The notes under the pieces are model-generated. The model did not search any database and was not told where the DNA came from. It saw only the letters and a program-made list of their open reading frames with translations. From Antedon bifida (lineage: Eukaryota > Echinodermata > Crinoidea > Comatulida > Antedonidae), in contig OY727101.1 in assembly GCA_963402885.1 (NCBI GenBank), positions 10,178,917 through 10,242,916 on the forward strand: 64,000 nucleotides of DNA, read 5' to 3'. Positions 10,690 through 20,990 of this stretch are shown one piece after another. The position numbers were made by a program, and so were the translations under genes. Each line of letters begins with the position of its first letter. Position 1 is the stretch's first letter.

Positions 10690-10745
10690 TCACCTGAAGA
10701 GTGCGGCCAGCTACATGCTGGTCGTACGAAACAAATTTGTAGTGA
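10690..10745 (+). ncRNA. Hammerhead ribozyme motif, right PLE terminus
   Basis: TCAC (10690-10693) pairs with GTGA (10742-10745) as stem I. Core CTGAAGA is 10694-10700. Stem II is 11 bp around loop TACAT. Core GAAA is 10728-10731. Stem III is the palindrome to T10740, and the cleavage-site base is A10741. All conserved positions of the hammerhead consensus are satisfied. The tiny stem III suggests, as known for PLE hammerheads, action as a dimer. Confidence 0.78.
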
Positions 10746-10856
10746 TTAAAACAATGAAGTAACCAAGTTTTCTGCTGTTATTTTATTTATTTATTTATGC
10801 TCTACCTTGGTATTGAGCACTCTATCCCTAACGGTCTGATAATTTCAACCTGAATA

Positions 10857-11797
10857 TATATCATATATATATATATCTAAATTTACCGAAATAGACATTG
10901 CTAAGACGGTTTGATAAATAAGCTTAAGTTCAGCTTAAGCAACGATAATATTTTTATATTATAAGCAAATATTGATAATGACAACCCTAATTTTTAGCAC
11001 AATTGCTGATTTCACAACAGATGCTGTAATGCCGTTTTGGCGTGCCATGAATATTAGAACTCGTTGTTTGTTGTTTGTTTATAGAAACATCCGGGATGTC
11101 AAAATGGGCGTGTGACGTCGCGTTTAAATGCCAAGAGATGATGATGTGGGATTTCCCCTCGTCGTAAGATAAATAGGTTTCTCTAGATAAATGACCATCT
11201 ATGTAGAATGGAAATTGTGGTGAGTTTTGCCTAATTAATACTTATTAATAAGCTAGGCCTAGCAAGGTCAGGTATAGCTAGGCCTAGACTAGCCTTACTT
11301 ACTAGCTATAGGCCTAGGCCTAGTTTAGTAAGGTCGGGCCCGGCTGATAGAGCGACTATAATAGGCTAGCCCATACATAGTACTGTAGGTAGGTCAGCAG
11401 CTGCTACTACTATGTAGGGTGTCCCTATGCAGGTAGGCCTAGGCCAGACTTAGAAAGCCTACTACTATGTGGAAACATCTTGACGTCTTATTATAGTTAG
11501 TAATACATTTTTTTGTATTGGATGATGTTTCATTAGAGTACATTTTTGTTTATGAGGAATTTCCTTCCTTCCACATAAAGAAGCAACTTGCTGGTTAAGT
11601 TGTTATTGTTAGTGGAAGGTTTAAACAACTCCCTGGTTTAAATTAAGAGCTTATTTTAGGAAACAATGATTAATTTTTTAATTATTATTCAGCCTTGATA
11701 CTTACTGTTATACTTTTATTTTGAAATAGGGCAAACTATCATTTACAGTATTCTTTAAATTTTAGATTTGTGGTTGTTTTGATAAAACAATTCAATA
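10857..11797. other. Spacer and putative 5' part of the FBXO48-like gene
   Basis: No ORF of note. 11250-11460 is dense in TAGGCCTA words. At 11206-11225 the text ATGGAAATTGTG then GTGAGT looks like an untranslated first exon with a donor at 11220. An acceptor TTTTAG lies at 11760-11765, just before the coding exon. The short upstream ATG reads into a stop, so it would be an upstream ORF. Confidence 0.35.
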
Positions 11798-12695
11798 ATG
11801 GATTTCATAGATGTGCTTCCTCCTGAGATGATTTGCAATATACTACTGAACCTGGACTCAAGAAGCATGTGCAGCATGTCTGAATCCTGTAAGATATTGC
11901 ATGACATGGTTGAGACTGATTGGCTCTGGATGAAGTTGTGTAGCAACCATTGTGATACATCTAATCAACTGTTTCTCAGTGACCGAAGTCAAGGTTTGTC
12001 TTGGAAAGTAAGGGAATGATTTTTGCAACTGAAATTGTCTTAATATACAAAATAATGAATGTTTATGAGTTGGATGCTGAGAATATTTCATGAGTTGAAA
12101 AATTGACTGCTGTATATTTAATGAGGCGGAGCCAAGTATAGAACTCAAACAATTTTTCGTAAATAAAATATTCTCTCCACACAATGAATACAAGACATTC
12201 ATTATTTTGTTTTATAACAAACCTAATTTTTTTTCACTTTATTCATCGTAAATTATTGACAAACGCTAGGCTGGGAAACTAGGCTAAAATAGGCAGTACT
12301 CCAACTTCAGATGCTGGGAAGAACAGTTATAGGGGGTAATATTTTAGGGGGTGGTGTCAGGATACTATGAATGGTGGTTAGCCATGCATACAGTATAGCT
12401 ACATCCTAATAATATTAAAGTTATATCTAATAGTCATGATCACCACCACTAGAGGGAAGTGCAACAAACATTGCACTGCATATCTAAAATGAGTTAATTT
12501 CAACCATAATAATTTTCATTTTTATTTTTTCAGGAAACTTATATACGCAATGTTGGCTGTAATCTGATAAGGAGGAAATGGAAGCATGGACTTTTCAGCA
12601 ATATTACTTGCTATGAAGATCTTCCATCGCAAGTGTTCTGTCAAATGGACCGAGAAACATGGGGGGAAATACTAGAATTAGAGTTAACAAGATAG
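11798..12695 (+). CDS. FBXO48: F-box protein, FBXO48-like
   Basis: Two coding exons, 11798-12007 and 12534-12695, joined in phase 0 (donor AAA/GTAAGG, acceptor TTTTTTCAG), give 123 aa. Exon 1 is an F-box: DVLPPEMICNILLNLDSRSM, then CKILHDMVETDWLWMKLC. F-boxes bind SKP1 and bring a substrate to the SCF (Cullin-1) ubiquitin ligase. Exon 2 has RRKWKHGLFSNI and ends in MDRETWGEILELEL, closely like the C-terminal signature of vertebrate FBXO48 as I recall it. The vertebrate protein is about 155 aa; the difference is mostly at the N terminus. No other substrate domain is present. The intron holds a short inverted-repeat element. Confidence 0.82.
12047..12213. mobile_element. MITE-like inverted-repeat element in the FBXO48-like intron
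   Basis: The left end AAATAATGAATGTTTATGAG and the right end read in reverse, ACAAAATAATGAATGTCTTG, match imperfectly. Both are followed by GAGAATATTT. Related copies lie near 30645 and 30945. Confidence 0.55.
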
Positions 12696-13455
12696 AGATG
12701 GCAAACTGTAGGAATAGTGTTTCATACAGAAGATCACTAAAATGTGTAAAGAATGAAAGAAAACAAGATGACTGGATTTTATCAAAGATATGAAGTTCTT
12801 GGTGGTTTGGATGTGTTGCTACTATTCCCTGGGTTCAAATACTGTCAAATTTATTGTTTCATTTTTAACTATAATCCCAAAAACTTTCAAGACGTTGTTT
12901 GTGTAGCACATGTTATGTCCTGTAAAACAGATTGCTGCTTCTCTTGAGGACAGACAGCGTAATGCAACATAAAATACATTTCATCGGTTGCAATATTCTT
13001 ATTCAATATATATATACTTCAATATTTTATTTTATTCTTCAATTGCACATTTTAAATTATGCTATACTGTTGCTATAATAGTATTTTTAAATCAAGGAAT
13101 TATAATAGTTTATAAAAATGTATAAGAAAATGTATATTATTTAACTCATTTAGAAAAAAAGAACTTAAAATAGCTCTTAAATTTACCACTAAATTGTTAA
13201 TGTAAAAACATATATTTATATATTATTATATTGTAAATATAAATAGTTTTGAGATGCAATATGCAGTGATGCATATGGTTTTATAAAATATGATTTTTAA
13301 TATAATAGAACTAAAATACAAGTGTATATATTATCATATATTATCAGAGAATTTTAATAGTTAAAACTATTAAACTATTATAAATTATCATTTCTTATTT
13401 TATATATTCATTTTTCTAATTTATTTTATCAAATTGAAAAAAATCATCATCATAT
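12696..13455. other. AT-rich 3' flank of the FBXO48-like gene
   Basis: No second gene is seen. The first part is probably 3' untranslated sequence; no clean AATAAA close to the stop is visible. The rest is plain AT-rich spacer. Confidence 0.4.
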
Positions 13456-13509
13456 AAATTTTCGTTTATAGTGAACGACACATTTGTCCTTCACTATAAA
13501 CGAAAATTT
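13456..13509. repeat. Perfect 20-bp stem hairpin
   Basis: The left arm 13456-13475 is exactly complementary to 13490-13509, with a 14-nt loop. The arms start AAATTTTCGTTTATAG. A short transposon relic or a transcribed hairpin are both possible. Confidence 0.8.
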
Positions 13510-13679
13510 GGTTTCATATCTTGTTTTATTTATAGTATGTGCACTTTAATCAAGGCAATCTAACAACTTGCCTGGCTATAATACAGTACTTATAATAAAG
13601 TATTGTAGTTATAATGTATAACTAATATTTTAATTTGCAATTTATTATTTGATTATAAACAGATATACTCTTGACTCGA

Positions 13680-15170
13680 CTCTTTGTGCGCGCGTGGTGA
13701 ACCGTTTATAATCGCGCACCTCTACAAAAAGACCACCATCTCTATTAAGGGACCGCTTCTCATAATCGACCACCTCTCTTAAAAACGATTAACATATCTT
13801 GCATGGGACCACCTCTCAATATCGACCATATTTCATAACACCTCTGGTAAGCGACCACCTCTCCTAAAGGACCACCTTCTCTCATAAGGCACTGCTTTTA
13901 ATAATCGACCGTGGCTCGTAAGCGAGAACCTAGCTCTCTCCTAACGACCATTAGGCCTACCTCTCGTAAGCGACCAACTATTTAAAAGTACCACCACCTC
14001 TCGTAAAGCCACCACCTCTTGTAAGGGTCAAAGTCTAATAGACCACCTCTCGTAATCATATCTTAATAATAACCACCACCTCTTTTAAACGACCACCTTC
14101 TCTCATAATTGACTACCTCTCTTAACGACCACCACATCTGATGATACCATCTCTTTTATATTTATATTACTGTATATTTATATTTTATTAATTTCGGCAA
14201 ACACAGTTATACAGACATAAATCAGCCGGTAGCCCATTCCACATACGAATAAATCGAATTGGAATACAATATTTTTTGCTATCGGTTTTAGATATGAGAT
14301 GTTTGAAAGTTAAAACATTCAAATGCCTGCTGTCAATAATCAGCGTATTTAAAATCAAACAATTCTGTTTCTTGTATAAAATATTTAAAACAAAAATAAA
14401 AGTGAAATAATTGCTTTTAGATTCAATAGTGTTTGATTTAAGTACAAGTAATCTGTCTGCATAAGACGGTTCCAAAATTCGCTGGTGAAGTATAAATCTG
14501 CTAGCTCTTCTTTGAATCTTCTCTATCTTATCTATGTGAAATTTTCAGTAATGATACCAGATTGGAGAACAGTATTGGACATGAGGCAAAACAAGAGATT
14601 ATTTACATTATTATTAGAGTTGCAGCAGGACTGAAGTAGAACATCCGGTTGCAATGGATCGAAAACCCAGCATCTTATTGCATTTTAATGAAACCTTGTC
14701 CACTTGATGTGACCAAGACAAATCATGAGATATTACAACTCCAAGTAAAGTAATATCCTTAACATTTGAAAGCAAATTTCCATCAATTTGATGGAGTAGA
14801 AGGAACGATCGCCTTCTCGACAATGTTAGCACTTGGCCATCACTTCTCGTAAGCGCAACCTCTCTTAACAAGCACTATAACCCCTCTATTTAGTGACCAC
14901 CTCTGTTAAAGAAGACCACCTCTCGTAAGACCATCTTTTTTAAAGGACCACCTCGCGTAGAGATGGTTGTCGATAATGAAGCGGTCCTTATAATTATGAG
15001 AGGAGGCGGTCATTTACGAGAGGTGGTCGATTAAGACGCGGTCCCTTAAGAGAGCGGGTGGTCGTTTATGAGATGTGGTCGTTTTAGGTAATCGATTATA
15101 AGAAGCGGTCTCTTAAGGGAGGTGGCCGCTTTTTGAAAGTAGGTCACTTACGAGAGGTGGATGTAAAGAT
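13680..15170. repeat. Foldback array of GACCACCTCTCGTAA-type units
   Basis: From 13690 to 14160 and 14840 to 14957, degenerate units of about 14-20 bp contain ACCACCTCTC. From about 14958 to 15170 the same unit runs in reverse (GAGAGGTGGTCG). The whole is a large imperfect foldback. A non-LTR retrotransposon remnant (14188-14871) interrupts the left arm. Confidence 0.75.
14188..14871 (-). pseudogene. Non-LTR retrotransposon remnant, C-terminal RT region
   Basis: Read on the minus strand with stops and small frame changes: LLGVVISHDLSWSHQVDKVS, CNKMLGF, then LVLPHVQYCSPIWYH, then IEKIQRRASRFIL, then RFIRMWNGLPADL. This is the usual order downstream of the RT catalytic core in CR1/Jockey-type elements. 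The catalytic part is missing. Confidence 0.75.
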
Positions 15171-16264
15171 GCATTTGCACATGATTAGACACTAAAATAT
15201 ACTGTATAACATCATTTCTACATTTGCTGGTAATACTATTATAAACATTATCTTGAAGAAATTTCCGTTACTACATTAGCCGTTGACTGTTCTACATTAG
15301 CTGGTGTACTACATAAGCTGTTGGTGTTTCTACATTTGCTGGCCATACTATATTATAAACATTATCTTGAGGAAATTTCCGTTACTACTGTACTTAGCCG
15401 CTGACTGTTCTACACAGCTGGAGTTTTTACAGGCCCTCTAGGAAGGAGGAGAATTATATGATACCCCATTTTGGCTACCATCTAATACCCGATTATTCTG
15501 AAACCTTATGCAGGTTTAAGCTGCTACAGCTGTAGTACATCAACATTCAACATAAGCTAAGTATGTTTTAGATCAATGACATATCATTCCATGATACACT
15601 AGGTAATTGAGTAATTGTACATTCGTATACAATAGAACAGTTGAAGGCTTGTCAGTAATACCTCAGTGGTACTGAGGTTTGTTGTTCGGGTGGTTCAGCG
15701 GTGTGTACAACGGCTGCTGCAGTTACCGATCACCCTGGCTGCTGGTAAGCAATGCCTCGTCTGTTGTTTTGTTCGATATTTTCTATGATAAATACATGGG
15801 GAGTAGGCCTACATAAAGACAAATTCCGACTCGTAGCTGGCCTACTTGCCTTGGTGATTAATGGTAGTACGTTCACATCTATAGATATCTATTTATTCGA
15901 TTGTAGGCTTAGGTTAGGTTTTGTGTGAAGGTCAGAAGGTTAAAATACATAACCTCGTACGATTGATGTAGGCGATAATATGATCTGCCCATGAAATTAT
16001 ACCTCCATGATCTGCCATTAACTGCTACCCAAGTCGATAAAAGTTCAATAAAAGTGAACGCTGTTCATTACTTTTTCTTATGAATAAACATTAACATTAT
16101 ATTCGAAATAGATTATATTTCAAGGCTCGCTGAATTGTCTGGCCAACTCTAAAGTGATTTCAAGATAGCCATTACATATTGAATTGTAGTAATACAGGCT
16201 GGAAGCCTAATCTGTTGTGAAGAAAAAAAAACACAATCATGTCCGGCGAGCGATATTTCTTTTT
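15171..16264. repeat. Spacer with a tandem duplication of about 125 bp
   Basis: About 15207-15300 and 15332-15425 repeat the string of words TCTACATTTGCTGG, ATTATAAACATTATCTTGA, GAAATTTCCGTTACTAC, TAGCCG(T/C)TGACTGTTCTACA. Another word near 15549-15585 (CATAAGCTAAGTATGTTTTA) recurs at 24870. No gene is seen. Confidence 0.6.
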
Positions 16265-16566
16265 GTACAAAGCTGGGGACCCCTCGTGAAACGTCACAAA
16301 ATAAACATGAATATTCATTAGACATATCCATAATAAGGTGTGACGTAAGAATTGAGCTAACTACAATTCGCTAAAGCAAACGATTTTAGTCTGTGTAGTC
16401 GAGTGGATAAGACTATGAACTTTACATGTCGATGTATGGGGTTCGACTCCCATGAGCTACTTATTTTACTTTATAGTGAGAGAGAGATTATTTAGAGGGT
16501 TATGTTTAGTTATATTTAGGAAGTAATTCGGCTATCTTATACATGGGGTCCCCAACTTATGTACGA
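16265..16566. mobile_element. 300-bp inverted-repeat element holding a tRNA-like sequence
   Basis: The ends GTACAAAGCTGGGGACCCC (left) and GGGGTCCCCAACTTATGTAC (right) are nearly complementary. Between them at about 16385-16459 is a tRNA-like block. This looks like a MITE with a captured or SINE-derived tRNA part. Confidence 0.6.
16385..16459 (+). pseudogene. tRNA-like sequence (SINE head or tRNA pseudogene)
   Basis: An A-box-like TAGTCGAGTGG and a B-box GGTTCGACTCC are spaced as in a tRNA. The T arm forms a 5-bp stem ATGGG/CCCAT. Acceptor and anticodon stems do not pair well, so a functional tRNA is unlikely. Confidence 0.5.
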
Positions 16567-17440
16567 AAAAAAAAAATCGCCTACATGCGTACCATTTCAG
16601 ATATCATGGATCACAGACCCTTCTGAGACTGCAGCTGTAGGCTAATAACTTCTGTTACTTACCAGCAAAAATAGTAATAGCTTTGATTGATTAATAATTC
16701 TATAATAAAATATGATTATATCAACGTAAGATGAAGCGGCTGACTTACCGTATTGAACTTAACTGTATATCCGGCATCCCCATAAGGCTATAGCTAATGG
16801 GCGTAAGGCTAATCACCTTTCCCTGACAGCTGTTGCAACCAGCTGGAAGGGCAGTCTATGAAGTGTATAGATCCTGACCAGTTGATGACTATCCCCTACA
16901 CGTCAGACAGCCAGACATACTGAATGTAAATGGAGGATACAGTACTTGTGCTCCGACAATTCCATGCCCAGATCGGAATATAAGAGCAATTATATATTTG
17001 ACCTCCTCTGTCTGTCTGTGCCAAATTCTGATAAGTTAGTATCACATCGTGACATAAACCATCACGGAATAGGGAAGAAAAAAGTCTCCTGTTGACCCTT
17101 TGTGCGGAGAGACAACTGGTAATTACTAACACATTGTACAACCTGGAGTCATCTCCGTTGGCAACAAGTAGATTTTGTCATCATCAGACAACGCGATTTT
17201 CATGTCAAGCATCAACTTGCCATTCAGACTAGCATACATTAAACTATTAACATACGTTAACATTTGAACGGCAAAAATGATTATACCATCCTATGACAAT
17301 GACATGAAGTAAATGTTTAGAGTTATGAATTGTGTCTATTTTGTTTCATACAGTACACAGTATTTTTACAGAATACACTGTATATATTATATACAGTGTA
17401 GCATAGAAGAAATTGTGAGACCCATCTTTTATTCTAATTT
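16567..17440. other. Spacer without a recognised gene
   Basis: The only structure noted is a palindrome near 17371-17399 (ACACTGTATATA / TATATACAGTGT). The minus-strand ORF at 16896-17141 has no family features. Confidence 0.4.
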
Positions 17441-18920
17441 TTAACATGATGACGTCATCAAAATGAAACATGAAGGTAACAATTTTAGAGCATAATTATC
17501 TGAATAATTACATTCTTAAAAAGTAAGATGCGCGCTCTTTTAAACGCGACAAACATTTACGAACGAGATGAAAATCCGACTTTTTTAATTCAACTGGCCA
17601 TATGATGACGTCATGACATCAGATAGACAAATCTGTATATGAATTCATATCTACAATTCATCAGCTTCCATAATAAGTTTAAATCACGTGGGTCACTTTT
17701 CATTCCGAGGAGCTATAACAGGTTAAAATATAACGTATCGATGAAATTAAGTAAATCACGTTATTCTATTTTTTATATGATGGCGTAGTAAACATTAAAA
17801 TTGTTTTAACTCATGTGAAAGAAAATTGATTTAGCAAGAACATATTAAAATCTAGGAAAAAATGGGGAACGCATTAGCGCAATGCGCTCTATTAAATGGG
17901 ATTACTTAATACAAAAGAGAAACAAATTAAAATTCGCGTGGCCATATGGTGACATCCTGTAGGTACAAATTGTACATGAATTGATATCTACAACTCATTA
18001 GCTTCTATAATACATTTATAAAAATGGTGTAACCGGCCATCCTGAGGAGCTATAACTGATTAAAAATAGGTATATTTTTGCACAAATTTGCAGTAAATTA
18101 CCTTAGCACACGATTATTAAAGTTTAACATGCACGTGCGTCTTTATTTTGCAATTAAAGTTCATCAAAATAAATGAAATCTACTACAGGTGGTATGAAAA
18201 ATAAAATTCAATTGCAATAACCATTTTGTACGAGCTGTGCGCAAAACGCAAACAATATAGAAAACTCTGAAATGCTCAAAATGACCTAAAATGTACGCGA
18301 AATTGATTAGAAATTAGACAATTTTCCGTATTTTTTGCGTAGCATGCTATTTTTATCATGTCAAAATTTGCTCTATATTATGAAATACACTTTTGTTTAT
18401 AAGTTTCACAGAAAAATGAATTTTTGTTCAGAATTTATGATCAACCATAACATTTCATAAAATCGCGCGTAACTTACGCTGCGCGACTCTAAAGTCATAT
18501 AACAAAGTTTCTTGCACATTTACAGTTAGAGGTCAATCTTCTGACAAAATTCATAGAAAGAAAGACGAATAAGATAGAAAAAAGATCCTGACAATAACCA
18601 GGGGTTATCCGCCAAGATAAGAGATATGGCAATGCCTTAAAATTTGGGTCAATATATGGTACTTACGGTAATTTTCTTTCATAAATACTTAGAGTAATTA
18701 GGAATGTTTCATCATCAACTAAATTGAGGAGGATTATCAACAGAATTCTTATTATAATTAACAAATTCAACAAAGTTCTTATATGAATCATTTTTAACAC
18801 AGTTCAATAACTTCCTGTTAAAAGTAACATTAACATTGGTCAATAGAAAAATATCACTTAAATTTGGACATATTAAATTAAAAAAGAATAAAAATAGATA
18901 TAACAAGCACGAATGTGCAA
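17441..18920. repeat. Decayed interspersed repeat with internal direct repeats
   Basis: About 17630-17740 and 17965-18070 share ATATCTACAA, TCAT(C/T)AGCTTC and GAGGAGCTATAAC in order. TGATGACGTCAT-like words occur at 17447 and 17602. No gene is visible. Confidence 0.45.
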
Positions 18921-19878
18921 TACTCGGGGTACAGCGAAAGAAGCTGTAATGACGTCATAAGACCGGATGTAAAGTCACATACACATCAATAACCGCGCTA
19001 CCAAATACGGCTATACGGTACCATCTTCGAGACGTGATGTGGCTGCATCCGGTATGAAATTAAACAATGCCATATAGATGGCTGCAGTCGCGTGCTCATT
19101 AGGTTTACCGACCGACCGACCAACTTACCAACTGACCGAAATTACTGAACATGTTTAAAAATGTTGAAATGTAATTTCGAGTTGAAAAGTAAGTCAAGAA
19201 AACAGAAATCGGGCAAAAAGAGTGCGCAATAACATTTAACGCGCACTCATGGCAATTTTGTAAACGCTTAAAATTGCCTGAAACGTACTCTTATTTCATC
19301 GAAAATAAATTTTGAAATTTTTAAGCGCGCGTACGCATGCGTTACATGCGCTACGCACGTAATTGTATTGCCATATGATGATTTATGCCATGAAATTTAT
19401 GAGTACCAAATTTTATTTAATTGTGATTCATGGTTGTGAAGATATGATTACAAACGTGATTTCGTTAAATCGTGCGTAGACCGCGTAATTTTTTATTGCG
19501 CGCCGTGAAAACATAACCACATCGATTCCTGGCCATAAGGAATATACTGTGAAAAATTTACATAGCTAGATTAAACTGATATCAAGATAAGGTCAGAAAG
19601 CGATAAAACGCATAGTGATACCGGACCGACAGACAGACCGACCGACAGACCGACCGACCGACATAGCGAACTATAGAGTCGCGTCCACGCGACCAAAAAT
19701 CCGGCTCTATAGCTTTGAGGACATGTCCCTGTAGTATATTCATGCTAAATCCGAGCTCAATACTACAACGAATAAGGGAGGAGTAGTACTTTATAAATCG
19801 CACTTTTTGCTCAATAGTGTCCGGATGGAAGAAGAAGACGAAAAGATGAGAGAGTCCTAGACTCAGGTACCCCGAGTA
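18921..19878. mobile_element. Short element with TACTCGGGGTAC ends, interrupted
   Basis: TACTCGGGGTAC (18921-18932) and GTACCCCGAGTA (19867-19878) are perfect 12-bp inverted ends. The body matches the 324-bp copy at 20375-20698 except for a 0.6-kb block (about 19070-19690) absent there. Confidence 0.75.
19070..19690. mobile_element. 0.6-kb repeat with GACCGACC tracts, nested
   Basis: It is absent from the sister element at 20375-20698. It begins near CAGTCGCGTGC and ends in (GACCGACA)n, CTATAGAGTCGCG and the palindrome-like TCGCGTCCACGCGA. A reverse-oriented relative lies at 62707-63440. Confidence 0.7.
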
Positions 19879-19947
19879 ATAAAACGAGATATACTCTATA
19901 TCATATTACGTATACAGGATATTTCACCATAAAGTTAAAGAAAAATT

Positions 19948-20018
19948 GGTTTCACCAGGGCTCGAACCGAGACCTTCTGTGTGTTAAGCAATCTTGACAA
20001 CCACTACACTACGAAACC
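19948..20018 (-). pseudogene. tRNA-Val(AAC)-like pseudogene 1
   Basis: Minus strand: a 7-bp acceptor stem GGTTTCG/TGAAACC can form. TAGTGTAGTGGTT is a good A box, TTAACAC carries an AAC anticodon, and GGTTCGAGCC is a B box. Anticodon and D stems hold mismatches. It is a degenerate copy of tRNA-Val. Confidence 0.55.
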
Positions 20019-20227
20019 ACTTACACTAAAAATGTGGGTTACAGAAAGTTTTTTAATCCATTTAAATTACAAATAAATATGGTAATAAGCACAAAGCAAA
20101 ATAAACATGTGTAAAAGTGATAATTACCGATTACACAAAATAAGTATTTAAAAAAATAATAAAAATAAGATATACTGTATAATTATCATATTGCGTATAC
20201 AGTACTTTTCACCATAGTTTAAAAAAA

Positions 20228-20298
20228 AAGGTTTCGCCCGGGCTCGAACCAGGTACCTTCTGCGTGTTAACGTGATAACCACTACGCCAAGAAGCCGC
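20228..20298 (-). pseudogene. tRNA-Val-like pseudogene 2
   Basis: Minus strand: GGCGTAGTGGTTATCACG, then TTAACACGCAGAAGG, then GGTTCGAGCCCGGGCG. It lacks about 4 nt in the anticodon arm compared with copy 1, and the acceptor stem is mismatched. Both pseudogenes share flanks (ATATACT...CGTATACAG), so they arose by local duplication. Confidence 0.55.
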
Positions 20299-20374
20299 AT
20301 ATAACTACATAACGCTGTGGTGTGTGTCACACATTGTTAACAAATTAATTAACAAAAAAGCACGAATGTGCGTA

Positions 20375-20698
20375 TACTCGGGGTACAGCAAATGAAGCTG
20401 CAATGACGTCATAAGACGGGATGTGACGTCACATACACATCAATAACCTACCAAATACGGCTATATGGTACCATCTTCGAGACGTCATATGGCTGCATCC
20501 GGTTTGAAATTTAAAAATCCGGCTCTATAGATTTGAGGACATGTCCCTGTAGTATATTCATGCCAAATCCCAGCTCAATACTACAACTAATAAGGGAGGA
20601 GTAGTACTTTAAAATCGCACTTTTTACTCAATAGTGTCCAGATGGAGGAGGAGGAGGAGGAGAAAATGAGTAAGTCTTAGACTCGGGTACCCCGAGTA
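20375..20698. mobile_element. Short element with TACTCGGGGTAC ends, uninterrupted
   Basis: 324 bp from TACTCGGGGTAC to GTACCCCGAGTA. Both copies are preceded by GCACGAATGTGC. It holds a (GGA)n run at 20644-20662. It has no ORF and is a MITE-like sequence. Confidence 0.75.
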
Positions 20699-20990
20699 AA
20701 AAGAATCGCGTATGGGCTTGTTTAACCACAGCATGAAGCACCAGTCTGCGTCATTTGGTACTTAAACAGAAATTCAATATAATGTCTGTCTTGCACTGTA
20801 ATCTGGAAAAGTAATATTTTTTCAATAAAAAAACATGTTGGAACTTAAAAATAAAACATTAAACTAGATTGCTATAAGGAATCAAAATGAATGTCGAAAT
20901 GTCTGGTCGGTGAAATGTTCGGTTGGCGAAAAGTCTGTCGACGAAGTGGCGTTCCGTTGTAACCTTAATTTTATTTATGTTCTTTGTAGG

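Larger units (their letters stand above)
338..10856. mobile_element. Composite of three Penelope-like element copies
   Basis: Three copies of one PLE are joined. Copy A (minus, 537-5113) and a 5'-truncated copy (minus, 5388-6175) are in tandem and share a terminal repeat. Copy C (plus, starting 6176) is head-to-head with them. Each is bounded by pieces of one terminal repeat that holds a hammerhead-like motif and the words ATGCTCTACC and TATTGAGCAC. The assembly is flanked by (TA)n on both sides. Tandem and inverted partial copies are a known habit of PLEs (pseudo-LTRs). Two DNA transposons interrupt it at 2238-4664 and 8552-10655. Confidence 0.85.

Noticed and set aside
11858-12202. Minus-strand 114-aa ORF
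   Set aside because: It lies over the F-box exon and intron, with no family features.
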